From contig NZ_CP112880.1 of NCBI RefSeq assembly GCF_028747205.1, positions 6,138,001 through 6,202,000 on the forward strand: a stretch of 64,000 nucleotides of DNA. Reading direction: 5' to 3'. The translations under genes and the position numbers were made by a program. The notes beneath the pieces were generated by a model. That model had not been told where the DNA came from. It did not search any database and saw nothing but the letters and a program-made list of their open reading frames with translations. The first letter of the stretch is position 1. Every line of letters begins with the position of its first letter. This DNA comes from Streptomyces sp. CA-278952. GTDB taxonomy: Bacteria; Actinomycetota; Actinomycetes; Streptomycetales; Streptomycetaceae. Positions 43,670 to 52,519 of the stretch are shown here, in pieces.

Positions 43670-45064
43670 TCACGCGGCCTCCGGCAGGCGCGGGCTTCCC
43701 TCGTGCGTGCCCGGGACCGCCAGGTCGGTCAGGATCGCCTCGGCCGCCCGCCGCCCCGAGTGCAGCGCGCCCTGGACGGTGCTCGTGTCGCGGTGGTCGC
43801 CGCACACGTACAGCCCGGCCAGCACCCGCACCGGGCGGCGCGGATCGTGCGGGGCCTCCATCGCGGGCACCGCCTCCGGGTCGTGATGGGCCGCCAGCAG
43901 CTCCCAGCCGTCCGTCGGCACCCCGTACAGCGCCGCCAGGTGCGCCCGCACCGAGCGGCCCAGGTCCGGCGGCGGGGTCCCGAGCACCGTCGAGGTGATC
44001 AGCGTCCGGCCCTCCGGCGCCCGCGAGGGGTCGACCTCGCTCATCACCGCGGTGTACGCCACCGGGCCCGAGCGGTCGCCGTCCAGCACCAGCGACCTGC
44101 CCGTGGGCGGCGGGGCGGGCGCGGTGTGGTGAAGGACCGTCACCGGGTGGAAGGACGGCACCCGCAGACCGGGCAGCAGCTCGGCCGCGGCCCCCGCGCC
44201 GGTCGCCAGCAACAGGGAGCGGCATCCCAGTTCACCGTGCTCCTTGGTGCGTACGGAGGTGATGTCGGCGGCCGTGACGTGCACCCCGGTCCGGACCGTG
44301 TCCGGTGGCAGCGCGGCCGCCAGCAGCTCCGGCAGCGCGTACGACCCGCCCGCCGGTACGCACAGGCCGCCGCGTGCGTAGTCCCGCAGGGCGAGATCGG
44401 CGCGCCGGCTCGACGTGGTGAGGACGGGGTCGCTGAGCAGGGCCGTGAGCAGGGGGCGCAGGACGCCGTCCACCGTACGGGCGGGCAGGCCCACGCCGGG
44501 CAGGGCGCCGACGACGGTCCGCTCCGGGCGGGCCAGGAGCCGGGCCTGAGGGGTGGCCGCCAACCGGGACAGCGCCGCGCCCAGCCGGGCCCGGTCGATC
44601 GCGCCGGTCACCACGGCGCCCCGGCCGCCCCCGCGCGCCGGGGCGCCGCGCTCGTGCCCGTACGCGCTCTGCGGCGCCCAGGGCGTACGGGAAGCCCGGG
44701 TGGCTCGGGGGGCGCTCGAACGGGTGCGCACTGCCTTGAGTGCGCCCCTCGCGCTCCGTATGTCGCCGGTGAGCTGGCGGCGGCCCTCGCTGTGGACCAG
44801 GAAGCCCGGCGCGAACTCCCGCAGCTCCGGAGCGCCGAGCCCCGGGGTGCCGGTCAGCTCGGGCCAGGACGTGCAGAGGAGCGGGCCGAGCCGGTCGAGC
44901 CGGAACCCGTCCACCTCGTCGGTGGTGAGCCGGCCGCCCACCCGGGGCTCGGCCTCCAGGACACGGACGCCGAGCCCTGCCCGGACGAGCAGGTGGGCCG
45001 CCGACAGGCCGGCGATTCCGGCCCCGATGATGATCACGTCTGCGTGGTGTGCCGTGCTGCGCAC
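43670..45064 (-). CDS. FAD-dependent oxidoreductase (amine oxidase/desaturase-like)
   Basis: Flavoprotein of 464 residues. The dinucleotide-binding motif is VIIIGAGIAGLSAAHLLVRAG (shown in part) and the second GG motif is RVLEAEPRVGGRLTTDEVDG, typical of the protoporphyrinogen oxidase/phytoene desaturase superfamily. A C-terminal flavin contact is LYVCGDHRDTSTVQGAL. An Arg/Gly-rich insert (about 118-165) breaks the substrate domain. GTG start with GGGGAGGGG 3 nt ahead. Substrate unknown. Confidence 0.82.
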   Translation of the reverse strand: MRSTAHHADVIIIGAGIAGLSAAHLLVRAGLGVRVLEAEPRVGGRLTTDEVDGFRLDRLGPLLCTSWPELTGTPGLGAPELREFAPGFLVHSEGRRQLTGDIRSARGALKAVRTRSSAPRATRASRTPWAPQSAYGHERGAPARGGGRGAVVTGAIDRARLGAALSRLAATPQARLLARPERTVVGALPGVGLPARTVDGVLRPLLTALLSDPVLTTSSRRADLALRDYARGGLCVPAGGSYALPELLAAALPPDTVRTGVHVTAADITSVRTKEHGELGCRSLLLATGAGAAAELLPGLRVPSFHPVTVLHHTAPAPPPTGRSLVLDGDRSGPVAYTAVMSEVDPSRAPEGRTLITSTVLGTPPPDLGRSVRAHLAALYGVPTDGWELLAAHHDPEAVPAMEAPHDPRRPVRVLAGLYVCGDHRDTSTVQGALHSGRRAAEAILTDLAVPGTHEGSPRLPEAA

Positions 45065-45225
45065 GTGCCCCTCCCCGAGTCGGTGCGACTGGTGGGAGGC
45101 TCTTGCCCCCAACAGGCCCCCGGAATGCCGGAGTTCGCAACGAGGCTAGGAGGATGGCTGATACTGGGTCAGACGCGCGTGCCGGGGAGCACCGGGGCAC
45201 GGGGTCGCACACGCGCCCCCGGCGC

Positions 45226-45382
45226 GACCGGTCGGCCTCGCGAGAAAACCGTGAGCGCGCCCGGTCGGCCCCGTGAGAAATCGCGAGCGGGGCCGGTGGC
45301 CCCCGTGAGAAACCGCGAGCGCGGCCGGTGGCCCCCGCGAGAAACCGCTACCGCGACCGGTCGGCCGCGCGAGATACGGCGC
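45226..45382. repeat. Five-copy 32-bp tandem array in a 352-bp gap
   Basis: Units of about 32 bp (45226-45258, 45259-45290, 45291-45322, 45323-45354, 45355-45382) share GxCCGGTxGxCCxCGxGAGA. Copies 3 and 4 differ at four positions. There are no spacers between units. The rest of the gap (45065-45225, 45383-45416) shows no gene. Confidence 0.85.
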
Positions 45383-45416
45383 ATGGCCGTGAGGGACCGG
45401 TGGACGCGCGGCCGGA

Positions 45417-46316
45417 TCAGCGCAGCGCGGCGCGGATCGCCCCGTCGATGCCCGGGAAGGCGAACGAGAAGCCGGAGTCCAGCAGCTTCGCCGGGATCAC
45501 CCGCTGGCTGCCCAGCACGTCCTCCGCGAACTCACCGAGCGCGAGCCGCAACGCGGGCGCCGGCACGGAAAACAGCGTCGGGCGGCGCAGCACCCGCCCC
45601 ATCGCGGCGGTCACCTCGGCGTTGGTGACGGGCTTCGGCCCGGTCAGGTTCACCGGGCCGGTCAGCGCCTCGGTGTCCAGGATGTGGCGCAGCGCGGCGA
45701 CATGGTCGTGCAGCGCGATGAAGCTCCAGTACTGGCGGCCGTTGCCCAGCTTCCCGCCCAGCCCCGCCTTGAACAGCGGGAACAGCCGCCCCCAGGCCCC
45801 GCCCTCGCGCCCGACGACCAGCCCGGTCCGCGCGTGCACCGTGCGGACGCCCGCTTCCTCGGCGGCGGCGGTGGCCGCCTCCCACCCCTCGCAGACCGAG
45901 GGCAGGAACCCGTCCCCGGGCGGCGCGCCCTCGTCCACCGGGCGGTCCCCGGTGTCGCCGTAGAAGCCGATGGCGGACCCGGCGAGCAGCACGCGGGGCG
46001 GGGTGTCGAGCGAGGCGACGGCCTCGGCGACGGCGGAGGTCCCCAGGACCCGGCTGTCCCGGATCTCCCGCTTGTAGGCGTCGGTCCAGCGGTGGTCGCC
46101 CACCCCGGCCCCGGCGAGGTGCACGACGGCGTCGCAGCCGACGAGGCCGGCCACGTCCACGTAACTCCGCTCGGGGTCCCACTCGACCTCGTCGCCGGTT
46201 CTGGCGGGGCGGCGCACCAGGCGGGCCACCTCGTGCCCGTCGGCGCGCAGCGAGCGCACCAGCGCCGCTCCGATGAGTCCGGACGATCCGCTGACGGCGA
46301 TACGGGAGCTCGGCAT
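45417..46316 (-). CDS. TIGR01777-family NAD(P)-dependent epimerase
   Basis: Extended SDR protein of 299 residues. The glycine motif is VSGSSGLIGAALVRSL (residues 8-23), and the characteristic GAGVGDHRWTDAYKREIRDSR and LGNGRQYWSFIALHDH segments identify TIGR01777 proteins (YfcH/SulA-like). A C-terminal DUF1731-like tail (VLRRPTLFSVPAPALRLAL) follows. ATG at complement 46314-46316. Biological role in this family is unsettled. Confidence 0.88.
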   Translation of the reverse strand: MPSSRIAVSGSSGLIGAALVRSLRADGHEVARLVRRPARTGDEVEWDPERSYVDVAGLVGCDAVVHLAGAGVGDHRWTDAYKREIRDSRVLGTSAVAEAVASLDTPPRVLLAGSAIGFYGDTGDRPVDEGAPPGDGFLPSVCEGWEAATAAAEEAGVRTVHARTGLVVGREGGAWGRLFPLFKAGLGGKLGNGRQYWSFIALHDHVAALRHILDTEALTGPVNLTGPKPVTNAEVTAAMGRVLRRPTLFSVPAPALRLALGEFAEDVLGSQRVIPAKLLDSGFSFAFPGIDGAIRAALR

Positions 46317-46378
46317 GGGCCCATCCTGCCCCATGAAACGCCTCGAACACCGGGGGCACCGCGTGGCAAAGTGACCCC

Positions 46379-46906
46379 ATGGCCGCACTCACCCTCTGCC
46401 CCGTCCGCACCGCCGTGCCCGCCGACGACGACCAGCTCGCCGAGCTCGACCGGTCCACCTGGTCGACGCTGCACGCGGTCCTGCCGCGGCCGACGCCCCC
46501 GTACGAGCCGTTCTTCGGGGAGCGGTATCCGCCGGAGGACTTCCTCGTGGTGGAGGTGGACGCGGAGACGGAGGGCGGCTCACCCCGCATCGCCGGGTAC
46601 ATACGTCTCGTCCCGCCCACCCCGCTCGCCGCCAACGCCCACGTCCGCCAGATCCGGGGCCTCGCCGTGGCGACCTGGGCGCGCGGGACCGGCGTGGGGC
46701 GGACCCTGGTGCGGGCCGCGTTCGCCGAGGCCCGCCGCCAGGGCGCCAACCGGATCACGCTGCGGGTGCTCGCGCACAACGACCCCGCCCGCGCCCTGTA
46801 CGCCGCCGAGGGCTTCGCCGTCGAAGGGGTGCTGCCCGGGGAGTTCTTCCTGAACGGACGTTACGTCGACGACGTCTGCATGGGGCGCTCGCTCGGCCCC
46901 GCCTGA
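46379..46906 (+). CDS. GNAT acetyltransferase
   Basis: Acetyltransferase of 175 residues with the CoA loop AVATWARGTGVGRTLVRAAF and the end VLAHNDPARALYAAEGFAVEG. ATG at 46379, 62 bp from the divergent epimerase gene. Substrate not readable. Confidence 0.83.
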   Translation: MAALTLCPVRTAVPADDDQLAELDRSTWSTLHAVLPRPTPPYEPFFGERYPPEDFLVVEVDAETEGGSPRIAGYIRLVPPTPLAANAHVRQIRGLAVATWARGTGVGRTLVRAAFAEARRQGANRITLRVLAHNDPARALYAAEGFAVEGVLPGEFFLNGRYVDDVCMGRSLGPA

Positions 46907-46927
46907 GCCGCCGGGGGCGGACGGGAG

Positions 46928-47449
46928 CTACCGGGGCCCGAAGCGGTCCCACAGCTCGGGGAAGCGGGCGGCCAGCGCCTCCTCGTCCTCGAAGTCGACC
47001 GGCGAGCCCAGCGGCTCGGCGGCCTGCGGCGGCAGCCCCAGGTCCGGCGCGACCACACCGGTGAGCTGCTCGTACGCCTCGTCGGCCGCGTAGCCCAGCT
47101 CCTCGCCGTCCCCGTCGATCTGCTCGTCGAAGTCCTCCAGCAGCTCGGCCAGGCCGTCCGGATCGTGCAGCGCCCCCTCGAAGACCTCCCGCCCCTGGCC
47201 GATCAGCCAGCAGCGGAAGTAGTCGAACGCGTCGTCGCTCGCCCCGCCCAGCAGCACGGCCGCCGCGCCCCACAGATCCCAGTGGTAGGCGCGGTTGTAG
47301 CGGGCCTCGAAGTGCCGGGCGAAGTCCAGCACGGAATCGGGATCGAGCTGCACCAGCCGTTCCACCAGCAGGTCGGCGTGGTCCTCGGGGTCGCCCTCGG
47401 CGGCCTCGCGGGTGCTGTCGATGATCTCCCAGAATTCCGTTTCGTCCAT
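46928..47449 (-). CDS. DUF4240-domain protein
   Basis: Acidic protein of 173 residues starting MDETEFWEIIDSTREAA, the characteristic DUF4240 opening. The central HWDLWGAAAVLLGGASDDAFDYFRCWLI block is conserved in the family (shown as motif, residues about 58-83). Start ATG at complement 47447-47449. Function unknown; often found in polymorphic or housekeeping contexts. Confidence 0.85.
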   Translation of the reverse strand: MDETEFWEIIDSTREAAEGDPEDHADLLVERLVQLDPDSVLDFARHFEARYNRAYHWDLWGAAAVLLGGASDDAFDYFRCWLIGQGREVFEGALHDPDGLAELLEDFDEQIDGDGEELGYAADEAYEQLTGVVAPDLGLPPQAAEPLGSPVDFEDEEALAARFPELWDRFGPR

Positions 47450-47511
47450 CACGGGTCCAGCATCCAGCCTGCCGGGGGCTCCCGCACGCGCAGACACCGA
47501 ATTGAAGCCTT

Positions 47512-48495
47512 TCAGCGATACATCTCGCGCAGGCGTTCGGCGGCGTCCGCCAACCGGATCCGCAGCGACTCGGGCGCCAGGACCTCCAACTCGGGTCCCA
47601 GTGCCAGCAGCTGGCCGTAGGCCACGTCCAGTGATTCCACCGGCAGCGTGAGGGTGCGCAGGCCGTCCGGGCCCGGCTCGGAGCCTTCCGCGAGCGCGGT
47701 GGCGGCCGCCGCCCGGTCACCGGTGTGCGCCAGCATCCGCGCCCCGAGCTCGGACACCCGTACGGTCACCTCGGTACGCAGCAGGGACCGGGCGAACCCG
47801 GCGGCCCGCTCCTCCCAGAATCCGGGCAGGTCGAAGGTCTCGTCCCGGTCGAAGCGCTCCTCTGCGGGCTCCACGGCGGTGAAGCGGTCGATCCGGTAGA
47901 CCCGGAAGTCCTCGCCCGCCCGGGCGCAGAGGTACCAGACGCCGGCCTTGAGGACGAGACCGTACGGAGCCAGCTCCCGCGCCACCTCGGTCCCCTCCCG
48001 CTCGGGGCCCCCGCCCGCGCGGTAGCGGGCCCGCAGCAGCCGGTCGTCCCAGACCGCGTCGGCGATGACGGGCAGCAGTTCGGGGGTCTCCGGCTCGTGG
48101 TACCAGGAGGGGGCGTCCAGGTGGAAGCGCCGGGCGGCGGAGGAGGAGGCGTCGCGCAGGGAGGGCAGCAGCGCCGCCGACACCTTGAGGCGGGCGGCCG
48201 ACGCCGCGTCCTCCAGCCCCATCTCGCGCAGCGCGGCGGGCAGCCCGGAGAGGAACAGCGCCTCCGCCTCGTCCCGGGCGAGGCCGGTCAGCCGGGTGCG
48301 GTAGCCGCCGACGAGCCGGTAGCCGCCGGTCCGGCCGCGCTCCGCGTACACCGGGACGCCCGCGTCGGAGAGCGCCTGCGCGTCCCGGGTGACCGTACGC
48401 TCCGACACCTCCAGCTCGGCCGCCAGCTCGGCGGCGGTCATCGCGGGGCGGGCCTGCAGGAGCAGCACCATCTTGATCAGCCGGGCAGCGCGCAT
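47512..48495 (-). CDS. WYL-domain transcriptional regulator
   Basis: Regulator of 327 residues. Winged helix at the N-terminus (AAELAAELEVSERTVTRDAQ, about 21-40), then a WYL domain (YGLVLKAGVWYLCARAGED) and a WCX-like C-terminal part. ATG at complement 48493-48495. WYL proteins sense nucleic acid or small ligands; the target here is unknown. It lies downstream of aceE with a hairpin between. Confidence 0.86.
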   Translation of the reverse strand: MRAARLIKMVLLLQARPAMTAAELAAELEVSERTVTRDAQALSDAGVPVYAERGRTGGYRLVGGYRTRLTGLARDEAEALFLSGLPAALREMGLEDAASAARLKVSAALLPSLRDASSSAARRFHLDAPSWYHEPETPELLPVIADAVWDDRLLRARYRAGGGPEREGTEVARELAPYGLVLKAGVWYLCARAGEDFRVYRIDRFTAVEPAEERFDRDETFDLPGFWEERAAGFARSLLRTEVTVRVSELGARMLAHTGDRAAAATALAEGSEPGPDGLRTLTLPVESLDVAYGQLLALGPELEVLAPESLRIRLADAAERLREMYR

Positions 48496-48523
48496 GGGCC
48501 CATTGTGGCGGCAGCGGAGCCCC

Positions 48524-48561
48524 CCCGACAGCGCTTCCGCCGGGGCGGAAGCGCTGTCGGG
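48524..48561 (-). terminator. Terminator of aceE
   Basis: Perfect 17-bp stem CCCGACAGCGCTTCCGC / GCGGAAGCGCTGTCGGG with a 4-nt loop, 43 bp after the aceE stop. Confidence 0.8.
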
Positions 48562-48604
48562 CACTTCCGCCCCGGCGACCGGGGGTCGGGGTCGGGCTGA
48601 CGGC

Positions 48605-51277
48605 TCAGAGCCCGTAGCGCTCCCGGGCCTCCTTGATCGCGGAGGCCGGGACCTCGCCGCGCCTGGCGAGCTGGGCCAGCGAGGCCACCACGATCGACTG
48701 GGCGTCGACGCCGAAGTGGCGGCGGGCTGCGGCGCGGGTGTCGGAGAGGCCGAAGCCGTCCGTGCCGAGCGAGGACCAGTCCTGCTCCACCCACTGGCTG
48801 ATCTGGTCCGGGACCTGGCGCATCCAGTCGCTGACCGCGAGCACCGGGCCCGGCGCGCCGGAGAGCGCCTGCGTCACGTACGGGACCCGCTGCTCACCGC
48901 GGAGCAGCGCCTCGTCGGCCTCCAGCGCGTCGCGGCGCAGCTCGCCCCACGAGGTGGCGGACCAGACGTCGGCCGTGACACCCCAGTCGGCGGCCAGCAA
49001 CTCCTGGGCCTCCAGGGCCCAGTGGATCGCCGTACCGGAGGAGAGCAGCTGGATGCGCGGCGCGTCCGCCTTCGCGGGCGTGCCCTCCTTGAAGCGGTAC
49101 AGGCCCTTGACGATGCCCTCCTCGACGCCCTCGGGCATCGCGGGCTGGGGCTTCGGCTCGTTGTAGACCGTCAGGTAGTAGAAGACGTCCTCGGCCTCGG
49201 GGCCGTACATCCGGCGCAGGCCGTCCTTGACGATCACCGCGACCTCGTACGCGAACGCCGGGTCGTAGTTGAGCGAGGCCGGGTTGGTGGCCGCGATCAG
49301 GTGCGAGTGGCCGTCCGCGTGCTGGAGGCCCTCACCCGTCAGGGTCGTACGGCCCGCCGTCGCGCCGACGATGAAGCCCTTGCCGAGCTGGTCGGCGAGC
49401 TGCCACATCTGGTCGCCGGTCCGCTGCCAGCCGAACATCGAGTAGAAGATGTAGAACGGGATCATCGTCTCGCCGTGCGTCGCGTACGACGTGGCGGCGG
49501 CGATGAAGTCGGCCATGGACCCGGCCTCGGTGATCCCCTCGTTGAGGATCTGGCCGTCCTTGGCCTCCTTGTAGTACATCAGCTGGTCGCGGTCGACCGG
49601 GTCGTACGTCTGGCCCAGCGGCGAGTAGATGCCGGCGGACGGGAAGAGGGACTCCATACCGAAGGTACGGGCCTCGTCCGGGACGATCGGCACCCAGCGC
49701 TTGCCGGTCTCCTTGTCCCGCATGAGGTCCTTCACCAGGCGGACGAACGCCATGGTGGTGGCCATCTCCTGCTTGCCGGACCCCTTGTAGAGGGCCTTGA
49801 ACGCGCGCTCCTCGGGCTGCGGAAGCGGAGCGGAAGCGTGCATCCGGCGGGCCGGGGCGGGGCCGCCGAGGGCGGCACGGCGCTCCTGGAGGTAGCGGAC
49901 CTCGGGGGAGTCGGCGCCGGGGTGGCCGTAGGGGACGAGACCGTCCTCGAAGGCGCTGTCGGGGATCGGGAGGCCGAGCAGCTCGCGCATGCCCTTGAAC
50001 TCGTCGATCGACAGCTTCTTCATCTGGTGGTTGGCGTTCTTGGACTCGAAGCCCTTGCCGAGCGTGTAGCCCTTGACCGTCTGGGCCAGGATCACCGTCG
50101 GCGCGCCCTTGTGCTCGACGGCCGCGCGGTAGGCCGCGTACACCTTGCGGGCCTCGTGGCCGCCGCGCGAGGTGTAGAAACACTCGCCGATCTTCGCGTC
50201 CGTGAGGAGCTTCGCCAGCTCGGCGAGCGCGGGCTCGGCGCCGAAGAAGTGCTCGCGAATGTAGGCGACGTCGCGGGTGGCGTACGTCTGGAACTGCGCG
50301 TCCGGGACCTCCCGCAGGCGGCGCAGCAGCGCGCCCGTGGTGTCCAGCTGGAACAGCTCGTCCCAGGCGTTGCCCCAGAGCGTCTTGACGACGTTCCAGC
50401 CGGCCCCGCGGAACTGCGCCTCCAGCTCCTGGACCACGCGGAAGTTGGCGCGGACCGGGCCGTCGAGGCGCTGCAGGTTGCAGTTGATGACGAAGGTCAG
50501 GTTGTCGAGCTGCTCACGGGAGGCCAGCGCGAGGGCGGCCGTCGACTCGGGCTCGTCCATCTCGCCGTCGCCCAGGAAAGCCCAGACGTGCGAGTTGGCC
50601 GTGTCCTTGATGTTGCGGTTGGCCAGATAGCGGTTGAAGCGCGCCTGGTAGATCGCCGAGAGCGGGCCGAGGCCCATCGACACGGTGGGGAACTCCCACA
50701 GCCAGGGCAGCCGCCGCGGGTGCGGGTAGGACGGCAGACCGTCGCCGCCCGTCTCCTGGCGGAAGTTGTCCAGCTGCCGCTCGCTGAGCCGGCCGTCGAG
50801 GAAGGCGCGGGCGTAGATGCCGGGGGAGGCGTGGCCCTGGATGTAGAGCTGGTCGCCGGAGCCGTCCCCCTCCTTGCCGCGGAAGAAGTGGTTGAAGCCG
50901 GTCTCGTAGAGCCAGGCGGCCGAGGCGAAGGTGGCGATGTGGCCGCCGACCCCGTACCTGGCTCCCCGGGTCACCATCGCGGCCGCGTTCCAGCGGTTCC
51001 ACGCGGTGATCCTCGACTCCATCTCCAGGTCGCCGTCGAACGCGGGCTCGGCGGCGGTCGGGATGGAGTTGACGTAATCGGTCTCCAGCAGCTTGGGCAG
51101 CGCGAGACCGGCGCCCTCGGCGTGCTGCAGCGAGCGGCGCATCAGGTACGCGGCACGGTGCGGGCCGGCAGCCTGGGTGACGGCGTCCAGGGAGGCCGCC
51201 CATTCGGCGGTCTCCTCGGGGTCACGGTCCGGGAGCTGGTCGAGCTCGCTCGGAAGCTTTCCTACGGGGTCGGTCAT
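48605..51277 (-). CDS. aceE: Pyruvate dehydrogenase E1 component, homodimeric type
   Basis: Thiamine-diphosphate enzyme of 890 residues, the normal size for AceE. Motifs: the ThDP-binding [10 protein letters not shown]...([15 protein letters not shown]), the N-terminal [13 protein letters not shown] and the C-terminal [17 protein letters not shown] at complement 51275-51277. It decarboxylates pyruvate and acetylates the lipoyl group of E2. A promoter with an internal palindrome lies about 90-115 bp upstream, and a GntR gene is the next one upstream. Confidence 0.96.
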   Translation of the reverse strand: MTDPVGKLPSELDQLPDRDPEETAEWAASLDAVTQAAGPHRAAYLMRRSLQHAEGAGLALPKLLETDYVNSIPTAAEPAFDGDLEMESRITAWNRWNAAAMVTRGARYGVGGHIATFASAAWLYETGFNHFFRGKEGDGSGDQLYIQGHASPGIYARAFLDGRLSERQLDNFRQETGGDGLPSYPHPRRLPWLWEFPTVSMGLGPLSAIYQARFNRYLANRNIKDTANSHVWAFLGDGEMDEPESTAALALASREQLDNLTFVINCNLQRLDGPVRANFRVVQELEAQFRGAGWNVVKTLWGNAWDELFQLDTTGALLRRLREVPDAQFQTYATRDVAYIREHFFGAEPALAELAKLLTDAKIGECFYTSRGGHEARKVYAAYRAAVEHKGAPTVILAQTVKGYTLGKGFESKNANHQMKKLSIDEFKGMRELLGLPIPDSAFEDGLVPYGHPGADSPEVRYLQERRAALGGPAPARRMHASAPLPQPEERAFKALYKGSGKQEMATTMAFVRLVKDLMRDKETGKRWVPIVPDEARTFGMESLFPSAGIYSPLGQTYDPVDRDQLMYYKEAKDGQILNEGITEAGSMADFIAAATSYATHGETMIPFYIFYSMFGWQRTGDQMWQLADQLGKGFIVGATAGRTTLTGEGLQHADGHSHLIAATNPASLNYDPAFAYEVAVIVKDGLRRMYGPEAEDVFYYLTVYNEPKPQPAMPEGVEEGIVKGLYRFKEGTPAKADAPRIQLLSSGTAIHWALEAQELLAADWGVTADVWSATSWGELRRDALEADEALLRGEQRVPYVTQALSGAPGPVLAVSDWMRQVPDQISQWVEQDWSSLGTDGFGLSDTRAAARRHFGVDAQSIVVASLAQLARRGEVPASAIKEARERYGL

Positions 51278-51362
51278 GATCGCCGCCTTCCGGAGAGGAG
51301 GGGGGTGGAGAAGGCCCTGGCTGGCAGGACAGGGCGATGGGGCCGGTGGGCCCGCGAGATGA

Positions 51363-51392
51363 ACTGTAAGGCGCTGATCGATGATCGATCAA
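51363..51392 (-). promoter_or_regulatory. aceE promoter with overlapping palindromic operator
   Basis: On the minus strand TTGATC (51392-51387) and TACAGT (51368-51363) are 18 bp apart, a plausible promoter. The spacer holds the 17-bp perfect palindrome TGATCGATCATCGATCA (51375-51391), overlapping the -35. Such a site would block transcription when bound; the GntR protein encoded at 51588-52211 is the obvious candidate. Confidence 0.6.
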
Positions 51393-51484
51393 AGGATTGA
51401 AGGTAAAACTTCTCGATACGAAGAAAAGTGGCATGGGGTGCCTCGAATGGGGGCACGGAGTGACGCGAAATAGCGTGCAAATAG

Positions 51485-51519
51485 GGCGCTGACCTGCACG
51501 GAAGAGCAGGCTGGGCGCC
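51485..51519 (-). terminator. Weak hairpin downstream of gntR
   Basis: GGCGC-n3-CCTGC pairs with GCAGG-n4-GCGCC. It lies 69 bp after the gntR stop in the 310-bp gap before aceE; low confidence. Confidence 0.35.
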
Positions 51520-51587
51520 AGATGATCGGCGCTTCGCAGGGGTGGCCGGGCGAGGGGCGCCGGGAAGCTCGCAGGCGCCGGGAAGGC

Positions 51588-52211
51588 TCAGGCGCGGGGT
51601 GCGCAGCCGAGCACGTGCGCCTTCACCAGGGCCCCGATCCCCGGGTCCTCGGCGAGGAAGGCGTCGATGAGCGTCTGGTGCTCCTCCGCGTACGACTTCT
51701 GCACCGTGCCCAGCCAGCGGATCGACAGGGCGGTGAACACCTCGATGCCCAGCCCCTCCCAGGTGTGCAGCAGCACCGCGTTCCCGGCCGCCCGCACCAA
51801 CTCCCGGTGGAAGCCGACCGTGTGCCGCACCTGCGCCTCGCCGTCGGCCAGCCGGTCCGCCTCGTACAGCGCGGCCACGTGCGGGGCCAGCGCCGAGCAG
51901 TCCCGGCCGAGCCGCGGGGCCGCCAGCTCCGCCGCGATCTGCTCCAGGCCGGCCCGGACCGGGTAGCTCTCCTCCAGATCGGCCGCGGTGAGATTGCGGA
52001 CGCGGACGCCCTTGTTGGGGGCCGACTCGATGAGCCGGAGCGTCTCCAGCTCGCGCAGCGCCTCGCGCACGGGCGTCTGGCTGACCTCCAGCTCGGTGGC
52101 GATGCGGCGCTCCACGATCCGCTCACCCGGCTTCCAGCGCCCGCTGACGATCCCCTCCACGATGTGCTCGCGGATCTGTTCGCGCAGCGAGTGGACGACG
52201 GGCGGGGTCAT
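51588..52211 (-). CDS. GntR/FadR-type transcriptional regulator (PdhR-like context)
   Basis: Regulator of 207 residues. GntR winged helix (VSQTPVREALRELETLRLIE, about 44-63) and an FCD ligand domain with YPVRAGLEQIAAELAA and the metal/ligand histidines in GFHRELVRAAGN. The C-terminus is short (AHVLGCAPRA). It lies between the E1 and E2 genes, so control of the pyruvate dehydrogenase genes, perhaps by pyruvate, is a reasonable inference. ATG at complement 52209-52211. Confidence 0.87.
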   Translation of the reverse strand: MTPPVVHSLREQIREHIVEGIVSGRWKPGERIVERRIATELEVSQTPVREALRELETLRLIESAPNKGVRVRNLTAADLEESYPVRAGLEQIAAELAAPRLGRDCSALAPHVAALYEADRLADGEAQVRHTVGFHRELVRAAGNAVLLHTWEGLGIEVFTALSIRWLGTVQKSYAEEHQTLIDAFLAEDPGIGALVKAHVLGCAPRA

Positions 52212-52280
52212 GGAGGGCTCCTTCAGGGCAGACCGGTGCTGCCTACATCATCACGGCGGCGGTAGGCCTTCTGTGGTGTC

Positions 52281-52440
52281 GGACGGAGCGGCACGTGGAG
52301 GGCGGCGTCGCGGGGCTGGGCACGCGCATCTGCGGCGTTGTCGTCAATCACCATGGCTCCGCCATGCCTCAATCCTCCGCCTTGCAGCTGCACGCACCCA
52401 GCCTCGCTCCTTTTTCCACCCTCCACGTGCCACTCCGTCC
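52281..52440. mobile_element. MITE-like inverted-repeat element (160 bp)
   Basis: Terminal inverted repeats of 22 bp with one mismatch: the left end begins GGACGGAGCGGCACGTGG (52281) and the right end finishes CCACGTGCCACTCCGTCC (52440). Inside, GGCTGGG/CCCAGCC and CTGC/GCAG segments continue the symmetry and the centre has CATGGC-TCC-GCCATG, so the whole unit can fold into one long hairpin. It contains no reading frame of note and lies in the 308-bp gap between gntR and the E2 gene. No clear target-site duplication is visible. Confidence 0.6.
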
Positions 52441-52519
52441 TAGACAATACGGCGGCGCCCCCGCCCGGATGAGTTCCGGACGGGGGCGCCGCTGGTGAGG
52501 CTGGTTACAGCAGGGGAGT

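Noticed and set aside
45226..45382. CRISPR array
   Set aside because: Repeats are contiguous with no spacers, vary in sequence, and no cas gene is in the window.
52212..52519. Full insertion sequence between gntR and the E2 gene
   Set aside because: Inverted ends exist but only 160 bp lie between them and no transposase frame is present.
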